Shown here: positions 5,958-12,831 of the stretch, one piece after another
Layout: each line of letters opens with the position of its first letter
Numbering within the stretch: the stretch's first letter is position 1
Assembly (NCBI GenBank): GCA_946405115.1
Contig: CAMJGB010000029.1
Location: forward strand, 1 to 12,831
DNA length: 12,831 nucleotides
Direction of reading: 5' to 3'
DNA from: an uncultured Clostridia bacterium
Lineage (GTDB): Bacteria > Bacillota > Clostridia > Saccharofermentanales > Saccharofermentanaceae
Translations under genes and position numbers: made by a program
Notes under the pieces: model-generated
Databases searched by the model: none
What the model saw: the letters and a program-made list of their open reading frames with translations, nothing else
What the model was told of the DNA's origin: nothing

Positions 5958-8900
5958 ATGTCACTAGTTAAATGCATGAGGAAGATGGTTGCAGGATTAG
6001 TCTCGGCTGCTGTTCTGCTGACCCCGTTAGCCGGCTCGTTAGTTCTCGCTGATGAACACGAATACAGTGTATCGGTAACTCCCGATACTGTAGTCGCAGG
6101 AGAAGAAACAGAGTTCACCGCAACATTCTATATGGACGGTGAAGAATTTGATCCTGCAGATGAGGGATTAACAATCTCATGGTGGAGCGAATCGCTTAGC
6201 ACAGGCGGTTCCACATCAACTTCATTAACTAACACTTTTACTTATGACACTGTCGGTGTATATGAGAACGACCTTAAAGTTGAGCTTTGGAATCCCAATG
6301 ATTGGTCTAAGGTTGCAGGTGCAAATCCTACGATAACTGTTGTTGAAGCTTCAAATGATCCTGTTATTGATGTACCTACGGAACCTGGATACATCGCTAC
6401 ACTTACAACTTCACCTTCAACAATTGAGGTTGGTGATGAGGTAACTTTTACTGCAACTGTTTCTTACTTTGACGGTGAGAATACTACAGAGATCACATCT
6501 CTTTCTGATGCCAATATGACTTTGTGGTTCTGGAATAATACTTCTAATTCAGGATTAGATGATTCGTCAGGTACCACACTTGTTAATACATTTACCTTCA
6601 CAGAAGAGGGAGAATACGAAGTGCAGATCAGACTTCAGAATTCTGACTGGGTTGATGTAATCGATGCAGTTAAAACAACAGTTGTTGTTAACCGCGCTTC
6701 CAACGTTCCCGATCCCGTAGCGGGCAGGGTGAATTTCCAGGGCGTACCGACACTTCCCGATGATTTCTACATGGGTGTCGATGTGTCTTCAGTTGTATCC
6801 GAGCTTAATGCTGGTGTTGTTTATCACGACTATGCAGGTAACGATATAACTACAGTAAACGGCTTCATTGCATTCCTCGCATCGCAGGGCGTAAACTGCG
6901 TCCGAGTACGTGTTTGGAATAATCCATATGACGGCAACAGTAACGGCTTCGGCGGTGGTAACAACGACGTACAGACAGCCAGGATAATCGCTGATGCCTG
7001 CGAGGCGGCTGGCATCACGATGATGGTAGATTTCCACCTTTCTGATTTCTGGTGTGATCCTGCTAAGCAGAAGGAGCCCGTTGCCTGGAGCGGAATGTCA
7101 GTAGACGAGAAGGCAGCAGCAATCTCTTCCTTTATCACCGAAGCTCTTAGTACTATCGACAGCAACCGTAATACAGTCGTTATGGTGCAGGTAGGAAATG
7201 AGACTAACAGTTCCGTTTGCGGTGTGTCCGGAAACACTGACATGTGTATGCTTTTCGATGCGGGATGCGATGCAGTACATAACTGGAATTCAAATACGCG
7301 TGCCGTGCTCCACTTTACTAATCCCGAGAGAGGCACCATCTCAAGCTGGGCCGCAACTTTAAGTGAAGCCGGAGTTTCTGCTGATGTGCTCGCCACATCG
7401 TACTACCCTTACTGGCACGGATCACTTTCAAACCTTACTTCTCAGCTTAGTGCAGCAAGATCTTACGGCTTCGATGTAATGGTAGCTGAGACTTCGTATG
7501 CATACACGCTTAATGATTCTGACGGACACAGCAATACGGTAAGTTCCGGCGGAAATAATACAGGTGATGACCTTCTTCAGCCGTTCAGCGTACAGGGTCA
7601 GGCAAGAGCCGTGCGCGACGTCGTAAATGCAGTTAATAATGCAGGCGGAATCGGCATGTTCTACTGGGAGCCTGCGTGGATCACGGTAGGAGACATAACT
7701 GGACTCACAGGTGATGCATTGACCGCGCAGATTGCTGCTAACAGCTTAAAGTGGGAGCAGTACGGATGCGGCTGGGCTGCAAGTTATGCAGAAGTTTACG
7801 ATCCTAATGATGCCGGCAGATGGTACGGCGGATCGGCAGTAGATAACGAGGCTTTGTTCTATCCTGACGGCATGCCTACAGGTGCATGGGGAGTATATGC
7901 TCACATCAGATCCGGCGAGTACTGTAACGAAGTATCTGCTGACGGCGTTGAGTCGTTTAACATGACCATCGTAGAGGGAGAATCACTCACGCTTCCTGCT
8001 ACGGCAATGGTAACTTACACTAACGATGTAATAGCTCCCGCTGATGTTTCCTGGGATGCTGTTTCGGTTGCCGCAGTCGACGTTAATACAAGAGGCACTT
8101 ATCAGGTAACAGGTGTGTGCGAGGGCCTTACAACGACACTCACTGTTACTGTAATCGCAGCTAATCTGATTGATCCTGATATCGCGGGATTCGAGACGAG
8201 TGATTATGCGAATGCTTACACGATAGACGGCGCCGGTTTCTCAGCCCATAGTACACAGGACGTGCATTCCGGAACTTTCGGTTTGCATTGGTGGTCCAAT
8301 GAAGGCGAGCAGGGTTCCGTTACGCTTAATGATGCGATTGCACTTAATACGGCAGGAACGTATCTTTTGACAGCTTACTTCCAGGGTGATGACACAGTGG
8401 TTACCTTGATTGTACGCGATGCTTCTACGGGTGCTGTCATAGCTTCTTCTGTGCCTGCTTCAACTCAGGGTTATAACGCATGGGTACAGCCTGAGGTATC
8501 TTTTACAATAGATTCAGCAACGTCTGTGATTATTGAGGTTGCTATCGATTACGGCCCCGGCGGATGGGGAACGGTAGACGATCTGTCACTTTCACTCGAG
8601 AGTGCAGCCGAGGGTACTACACCTGCAGTTGTTCCTGACGTGATTCCGGTTCAGCCTGTAGAGCCCGTTCAGAACGAGACAACTACGGAAACTGCAGCCC
8701 CTGTTTCTGACAATACAGACACTACCCCTTCGGCGCCTGTTTCTACGGGTTCCGTGATAGCTCCGGCAACCCCTGACAGACACGACCTCACGTCTTTCAT
8801 CATGGAGCTTTACCGCGTGCTCCTCTCTCGAAAAGCTGACGACGAAGGTCTTGCAAAATGGCGCACACAGCTTGAGAACGGCGACATCACATTAAGGACG

Positions 8901-9134
8901 CTTGTGTTGGGTATTCTCATGAGCTCAGAGTATCTTGGCAAGAATAAGACTGACGAGGAATTCGTTATCGATCTGTACCATGTATTCCTCGGAAGAGAGC
9001 CCGATGCACAAGGTCAGGCCGACTGGCTCAGAAGACTCTCGTCAGGCTGGGAGAGGATTGATGTAATCGACGGTTTCCTCTATTCGGAGGAGTTCCGTGC
9101 CATAGCTGAGGGCTACGGACTTAAAGTTGAATAA
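5958..9134 (+). CDS. Secreted multidomain GH53 arabinogalactan endo-beta-1,4-galactanase
   Basis: This 1058-residue exported enzyme is predicted to cut beta-1,4-galactan side chains of pectin. Domains in order are: signal peptide (cleavage about A31), two Ig-like repeats (about 33-130 and 140-250), GH53 barrel (about 270-650), bacterial Ig-like domain (about 660-735), a beta-sandwich carbohydrate-binding module, possibly CBM61 (about 737-881), a Thr/Pro/Val-rich linker, and two DUF4214 repeats (about 942-1058). GH53 hallmarks are GVDVSS (273-278), RVRVWN, DFHLSDFW, acid/base E415 in QVGNET, nucleophile E511 in VAETSYAYT, and FYWEPAW near E571. GGGAGAGG lies 6 bases before the ATG. There is no dockerin, LPXTG or SLH anchor, so the DUF4214 repeats are the only candidate C-terminal sorting or binding part. 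It is divergent from the GH3 lipoprotein. The GH53 call is firm; the binding-module family and DUF4214 role are inferred. Confidence 0.93.
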   Translation: MSLVKCMRKMVAGLVSAAVLLTPLAGSLVLADEHEYSVSVTPDTVVAGEETEFTATFYMDGEEFDPADEGLTISWWSESLSTGGSTSTSLTNTFTYDTVGVYENDLKVELWNPNDWSKVAGANPTITVVEASNDPVIDVPTEPGYIATLTTSPSTIEVGDEVTFTATVSYFDGENTTEITSLSDANMTLWFWNNTSNSGLDDSSGTTLVNTFTFTEEGEYEVQIRLQNSDWVDVIDAVKTTVVVNRASNVPDPVAGRVNFQGVPTLPDDFYMGVDVSSVVSELNAGVVYHDYAGNDITTVNGFIAFLASQGVNCVRVRVWNNPYDGNSNGFGGGNNDVQTARIIADACEAAGITMMVDFHLSDFWCDPAKQKEPVAWSGMSVDEKAAAISSFITEALSTIDSNRNTVVMVQVGNETNSSVCGVSGNTDMCMLFDAGCDAVHNWNSNTRAVLHFTNPERGTISSWAATLSEAGVSADVLATSYYPYWHGSLSNLTSQLSAARSYGFDVMVAETSYAYTLNDSDGHSNTVSSGGNNTGDDLLQPFSVQGQARAVRDVVNAVNNAGGIGMFYWEPAWITVGDITGLTGDALTAQIAANSLKWEQYGCGWAASYAEVYDPNDAGRWYGGSAVDNEALFYPDGMPTGAWGVYAHIRSGEYCNEVSADGVESFNMTIVEGESLTLPATAMVTYTNDVIAPADVSWDAVSVAAVDVNTRGTYQVTGVCEGLTTTLTVTVIAANLIDPDIAGFETSDYANAYTIDGAGFSAHSTQDVHSGTFGLHWWSNEGEQGSVTLNDAIALNTAGTYLLTAYFQGDDTVVTLIVRDASTGAVIASSVPASTQGYNAWVQPEVSFTIDSATSVIIEVAIDYGPGGWGTVDDLSLSLESAAEGTTPAVVPDVIPVQPVEPVQNETTTETAAPVSDNTDTTPSAPVSTGSVIAPATPDRHDLTSFIMELYRVLLSRKADDEGLAKWRTQLENGDITLRTLVLGILMSSEYLGKNKTDEEFVIDLYHVFLGREPDAQGQADWLRRLSSGWERIDVIDGFLYSEEFRAIAEGYGLKVE

Positions 9135-9164
9135 AGAATTTCTTCATTAACCCCCCCATCAGGG

Positions 9165-9196
9165 AAGGCCGCTTGCTAACTGAGGCGGCCTTTTCT
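9165..9196 (+). terminator. Intrinsic terminator of the GH53 gene
   Basis: AAGGCCGC (9165-9172) pairs perfectly with GCGGCCTT (9185-9192) around a 12-base loop, followed by TTCTT, which extends the T-run of the stem. It lies 30 bases after the stop codon. A run of seven C (9151-9157) precedes it. Confidence 0.85.
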
Positions 9197-9224
9197 TGTG
9201 CTTACATTAAACGCGCATATGATG

Positions 9225-9253
9225 TTAATATTTAAAGTGGACTTAAGTATAGA
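9225..9253 (+). promoter_or_regulatory. Candidate promoter of the PP2C phosphatase gene
   Basis: TTAATA (9225-9230) and TATAGA (9248-9253) are separated by 17 bases, each matching four of six consensus positions. Transcription would start near 9260, leaving a very short leader that barely contains the ribosome binding site, which weakens the call. Confidence 0.35.
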
Positions 9254-9271
9254 TGCCGGGGAGGGTTACCT

Positions 9272-10990
9272 ATGCCTGAGAAATCAGTCAGAGAAATGAG
9301 CGCCAGGGAGCGCAGACATAATTCCATTGAAGCCAAGATGTTTCGTGGAATGTGGTTGATATGCGTAGTATTGGGAATTGTCCTGTTGATCACAGGTCTT
9401 GGATTATACAGTTATTCACTTGTAAGCCAGTACATAAGCCATGCATATCATCTAACGAGGATTGCGGCTCAGTCCGTAAGCCGTGGCACAGACATTGCGC
9501 CTTTTGCCGACGGTGTCATGAGGACATACAGAAGCCTTACTCCTGAACAGCGTGAGATGGTCGGTACAGCTGAGTATACTGAGCTTTTCGCTGAGGCCCG
9601 CGAGAACCATGCTTACGATACTCTTATTCATATGCTTCCCCAGTATTCTCAATCTGATGAGGTTACCGATGTTTATGTCGGTATGTACGATCAAGAGACC
9701 GGTGCACTTGTTTATATCGCAGATCCCGATAAGGTAGACGTTCGTAATATCGGTGATTGGGAAGAGGTAACATCCAAGGAAATCGATACATTCCTTTATT
9801 GGAGCGGAGACGGAATGCTCTACGATCTTTCGCCTACTGAGAATTACGGCTGGATGTGCACTTGTGGTACTCCTGTCTACGACAGTGACAGGCATGTTGT
9901 ATGCTATGTTCTTGCCGATCTAACTATTGCTAATATCTGGTCCGGAATGAATCAGTATGTTTTCCAGATGACTATCGTATCTGTAGGCGTTGTAGCGCTT
10001 CTTATAGCATTCATGCTGAACTATACGCGGAAGAATATGATCAAGCCCATTAATGCCATAGCTGAGTGTGCTGAGAATTATACTAACGACAGAAAGAATG
10101 GTTCTCATGATACAGAGCACTTCTCGAAGCTTAGTATCCGTACGGGTGATGAGATAGAGAACCTTTGTCTTACCATGGCTGACATGGAAAAAGAGATGAC
10201 GGATTATGTAGATAACATCGCATCTATTACGGCAGAGAAGGAGAGGATAAGCACAGAGCTTACTGTTGCAACTCGTATACAGTCTGCGATGCTTCCTCAC
10301 ATATTCCCGGCGTTCCCTGACAGAACTGAATTCGACGTATATGCGACGATGGATCCTGCGAAGGAAGTCGGAGGAGATTTCTACGACTATTTCCTTATTG
10401 ATGATGATCATCTGTGCCTTGTTATGGCGGATGTATCCGGTAAGGGCGTACCTGCGGCTTTGATGATGATGGCAGTTAAGATCATCATCGCGAATTATGC
10501 GAAGATGGGTCACTCTCCTGCACAGGTACTTAGCATTACCAATCAGGCTATCTGCGAGAATAACCAGGAGGATATGTTTGTTTCCGTATGGCTCGGTATA
10601 CTCGAGATTTCTACGGGAAAGATGGTAGCTTCCAACGCAGGTCACGAGTATCCTGCAATCCGCAGAGGAGATGGTAAGTTCGAGATGATGAAGTCCCGCC
10701 ACAGCCTTGTAGTAGGCGCCATGGAAGAGACTAAATACACAGAATATGACGTTCAGCTTGATCCAGGTTCCAAGATGTTCCTCTATACTGACGGTGTGCC
10801 CGAAGCTTCTAATGCTGACGGTAAGCTTTTCGGTGAGGAGCGCATGGTAGAAGCCCTTAATAAGGCGCCGGATGCTTCATGTGATGAGATTCTTGCCAAT
10901 GTAAAAGAAGCCGTTGAAGGCTTCGTTCAGGGTGCGGAGCAGTTCGACGATCTTACGATGCTCTGCGTGGAGTTTAAGGGTAAGAATTAA
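9272..10990 (+). CDS. Membrane sensor PP2C (SpoIIE/RsbU-type) protein phosphatase
   Basis: This 572-residue serine/threonine phosphatase has a transmembrane input part. Its layout is a membrane helix at about 27-51, an extracytoplasmic region (about 55-225, Cache-like by shape but not certain), a second helix at about 229-252, a HAMP-like linker (about 253-308), a short coiled coil carrying the RIQSAMLP element (335-342), and the PP2C/SpoIIE domain (about 352-570). Metal-binding aspartates are visible: D369 in VGGDFYD, D387 in MADVSGKG, D507 in LYTDGVPEA, and D559/D560 in FDDLTML. Known relatives dephosphorylate anti-sigma-factor antagonists in partner-switching pathways. No kinase or antagonist gene lies in this window, so the target is unknown. 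GGGGAGGG (9258-9265) precedes the ATG by 6 bases. Its stop codon overlaps that of the convergent EAL gene. Confidence 0.92.
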   Translation: MPEKSVREMSARERRHNSIEAKMFRGMWLICVVLGIVLLITGLGLYSYSLVSQYISHAYHLTRIAAQSVSRGTDIAPFADGVMRTYRSLTPEQREMVGTAEYTELFAEARENHAYDTLIHMLPQYSQSDEVTDVYVGMYDQETGALVYIADPDKVDVRNIGDWEEVTSKEIDTFLYWSGDGMLYDLSPTENYGWMCTCGTPVYDSDRHVVCYVLADLTIANIWSGMNQYVFQMTIVSVGVVALLIAFMLNYTRKNMIKPINAIAECAENYTNDRKNGSHDTEHFSKLSIRTGDEIENLCLTMADMEKEMTDYVDNIASITAEKERISTELTVATRIQSAMLPHIFPAFPDRTEFDVYATMDPAKEVGGDFYDYFLIDDDHLCLVMADVSGKGVPAALMMMAVKIIIANYAKMGHSPAQVLSITNQAICENNQEDMFVSVWLGILEISTGKMVASNAGHEYPAIRRGDGKFEMMKSRHSLVVGAMEETKYTEYDVQLDPGSKMFLYTDGVPEASNADGKLFGEERMVEALNKAPDASCDEILANVKEAVEGFVQGAEQFDDLTMLCVEFKGKN

Positions 10991-12831
10991 CTTCTTGCTT
11001 CCTCGATAAATGTGAGGAACTTCTTTTTGGGAATAGGCTTCGAGAAGAAATATCCCTGCAGGTAATCAACTCCCAAAGGCTCGAGCAGTTGGATCTGCTC
11101 TTCTGTCTCTACGCCCTCAACGAGGATGTCGAGGTCCATCTGATGGATCATGCGTATACTGTTCTCAAGAATAATCATGCCTAGCTCGCTCTTCTCTGCT
11201 TCCCAGAGTATGCTCTTGTCAATCTTGATGCAGTCGAGATGCATGGAAGCGAGTGCTCTCATGTTGGAGTAACCCGTGCCGTAATCGTCCATGGAGAAGA
11301 GGAAGCCTTCCGTCTTAAGGTCGTTGATAACGGAGTTCATGATCTCGTAGCTTTCGGCTGAGATAGACTCTGTTACCTCGAAGTTGATGTAGTGCTTGTC
11401 GACGCCACTCATCTCAACGATGCCGTTGATGTGCTCGACGAAGCCTGGCTTCATGAGCTGCATAACAGAGAGATTAACGTTGATGCAGTCGATGGTGCCG
11501 TCTTCAAGATTCTGTTCCTTAATAAGCTTACAAACGTCCATGAGAACGAAGTCGTCGATGGCATCGATGAGACCGATGTTCTCGGCAACAGGAATGAACT
11601 CGTCAGGGAAGAGCATGCCCATCTCATCGTCGTGAAGTCTTACGAGAGCCTCAGCGCCGTGAAGCTTTCTTCCGTCGATGGAATAAGTGGGCTGATAGTA
11701 AACTTCGAACTTACCCTCGGCAAGACCTGTGGAGATTGCTTTCTCGATAACGGAGCCTCTAAGGATGTTGTCAAGATCAGTGCCGGAGAGGATTTTCTTG
11801 TGATCCTTGCCGGGAGTGAAACTGTCGAACATGTAGAGTGCGTCGTTAAGTGAATCGAGCTGCCTCGGAATGTCAGCAACGAGAAGTGAAGCCGAGAGCA
11901 AAACCATGGTGTCGGCAAGCTGCCAGGGCTTATCGAATCTTGATGAGATCTTCTTCGCCAGATCAAGTGACTGCTCGTCGGACCTGTTGAAGATGAGGAG
12001 GACATAAGTCCTTCTTCCGATCTTGTAGATGTTGTACTTCTTGTGGATGGACTCGAGGTACTGCGCTACCTTCTTCTCAACGAGCTCTCTGTTCGCAGCA
12101 CCGCGCTTACGGGAGATGATCTCAGGTGTGTTGATGCGAAGGCTGATCGCATGGAGAGGAACGTGGTTGAAAAGGTAGTTTGCGAAGTCCATCATGAAGG
12201 CCTGGCGGTTGTAAAGACCTGTCTCGCCGTCAATTCTGTCGTCCTCGTTCTCGATGATCATCATGACGCCCGTAAGGCCGATGGCCTCAGCGAAAAGCTC
12301 TACCCTTAAGTCAGGGATAACAAGCTGTGTGACGATGCCCGCGAATGTGATGGTAGTAAACAAAAGCATTCCGGTTCTTCTCTTAACCGTAAGTGCACGC
12401 CAGCTTGTAATAAGCTTAACGATGGCGCAGAAGAGGAACAGTCCTGCTACGACGTAGATGATCGCTTCGCCCCAGTTACGCTGGAACTCGCGGTTCTCAT
12501 CTACAAAGTAAACCCAGTGGGTAGCGGGGTTGGATACTGCAAGGATTTCAGTAAGGAAGAATATTGCGGTGAAGATTAAGGATTTCTTATTGGTTCTGAA
12601 TACGCTGCCGCATACATGAGCGATGTAGAAGTAGAAGAAAGGTGCAAGTGCGGTATGAGTTATGAAGTAAACATAACGTGCGATGTCGCATGCCTCAGCC
12701 AGCCTCGGAGAGACAGTCATACCGGGTCTTGCATAACCTGTTATCGTATTGCAGATACCGTTAATCGCGACGATCAACAGAAGCAGAACATAGAGCTTGT
12801 TCTGTGTTTTGCCCATCCTGCCCTGAACACT
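10987..12831 (-). CDS. Membrane c-di-GMP phosphodiesterase (degenerate GGDEF + EAL), 5' end probably outside window
   Basis: Numbering here uses the ATG at 12816, which gives 609 residues. Five or six membrane helices fill residues 7-190. A GGDEF-like domain follows (GETGLYNRQAF at 197-207, but GRRTY at 267-271 where GGDEF should be, so synthesis is unlikely). The EAL domain (about 355-605) looks complete: Q375, E389 in AEAL, N448 in NLS, E480 in FEVTE, D510/D511 in DDYGTGY, K531 in KIDKS, E567/E570 in VEGVE, and Q588 in LQGYFF. It should hydrolyse c-di-GMP to pGpG, with the degenerate GGDEF perhaps sensing GTP, as known for some homologues. The ATG at 12816 has AGG immediately adjacent and no proper Shine-Dalgarno spacing, and the frame stays open to 12831. 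Relatives carry another membrane helix first, so I infer truncation by the window edge. The 3' end overlaps the phosphatase gene by 4 bases. Confidence 0.9.
   Translation of the reverse strand, partial: SVQGRMGKTQNKLYVLLLLIVAINGICNTITGYARPGMTVSPRLAEACDIARYVYFITHTALAPFFYFYIAHVCGSVFRTNKKSLIFTAIFFLTEILAVSNPATHWVYFVDENREFQRNWGEAIIYVVAGLFLFCAIVKLITSWRALTVKRRTGMLLFTTITFAGIVTQLVIPDLRVELFAEAIGLTGVMMIIENEDDRIDGETGLYNRQAFMMDFANYLFNHVPLHAISLRINTPEIISRKRGAANRELVEKKVAQYLESIHKKYNIYKIGRRTYVLLIFNRSDEQSLDLAKKISSRFDKPWQLADTMVLLSASLLVADIPRQLDSLNDALYMFDSFTPGKDHKKILSGTDLDNILRGSVIEKAISTGLAEGKFEVYYQPTYSIDGRKLHGAEALVRLHDDEMGMLFPDEFIPVAENIGLIDAIDDFVLMDVCKLIKEQNLEDGTIDCINVNLSVMQLMKPGFVEHINGIVEMSGVDKHYINFEVTESISAESYEIMNSVINDLKTEGFLFSMDDYGTGYSNMRALASMHLDCIKIDKSILWEAEKSELGMIILENSIRMIHQMDLDILVEGVETEEQIQLLEPLGVDYLQGYFFSKPIPKKKFLTFIEEARS

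Noticed and set aside
6830..7396. Minus-strand open frame of 188 residues opposite GH53
   Set aside because: It is antisense to the conserved GH53 catalytic barrel and has no family resemblance.
9151..9157. Run of seven C as a phase-variable switch
   Set aside because: It lies after the GH53 stop codon and before its terminator, so slippage would not change any reading frame.
9920..10702. Minus-strand open frame of 260 residues opposite the phosphatase gene
   Set aside because: It lies fully antisense to a well-supported PP2C gene, has no recognisable domain or start signal, and arises from the codon bias of the real gene.
11392..11853. Plus-strand open frame of 153 residues opposite the EAL gene
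   Set aside because: It is antisense to conserved EAL motifs; the sequence is a mirror of the biased codons.
1..12831. CRISPR array, insertion sequence or phage genes
   Set aside because: No regularly spaced repeats, transposase, integrase or phage structural gene was found on either strand.

Overview
The window looks like chromosomal DNA of a Gram-positive, gut- or rumen-type member of Clostridia (Bacillota). The evidence is strong GGAG-type ribosome binding sites, two lipoproteins with lipoboxes, a CD1871A-type CXXC mini-protein next to a polyferredoxin, DUF4214 repeats on a secreted glycoside hydrolase, and a moderate GC content with one AT-richer patch. A Saccharofermentans-like lineage would fit, but that is a guess. 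No phage, transposase, CRISPR or toxin-antitoxin genes were seen.

Left part (1-3154): the end of a CPBP-family membrane protease (+) overlaps tail to tail with a minus-strand pair. That pair is a 45-residue membrane CXXC protein, missed by simple ORF calling, and a NapH-like 4Fe-4S membrane protein whose most plausible start is a TTG inside the last codons of the small gene. Next comes an AT-rich two-gene unit (-) of unknown function: a lipoprotein and a membrane-anchored protein, both facing outside the membrane.

Middle (3155-3849): a tRNA-Pro(UGG) gene (-) with encoded CCA and its own promoter. A large two-level hairpin follows its 3' end. AT-rich non-coding DNA and the terminator of the next gene complete the stretch.

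Carbohydrate locus (3850-9196): a lipoprotein GH3 beta-glycosidase (-) and a large secreted multidomain GH53 endo-beta-1,4-galactanase (+) are divergently transcribed from a 200-bp region. That region holds two nearly identical palindromic sites, one per gene, which look like operators for a shared regulator. A plausible division of labour is that the galactanase cuts pectic galactan outside the cell and the membrane-tethered GH3 enzyme trims oligosaccharides near the cell surface. The galactanase ends in two DUF4214 repeats instead of a known anchor.

Signalling part (9197-12831): a membrane sensor with a HAMP region and a PP2C (SpoIIE/RsbU-type) phosphatase domain (+) faces a membrane protein with a degenerate GGDEF domain and an apparently complete EAL c-di-GMP phosphodiesterase domain (-). 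Their stop codons overlap in one TTAA. The EAL gene probably starts beyond the right edge and the CPBP gene before the left edge.
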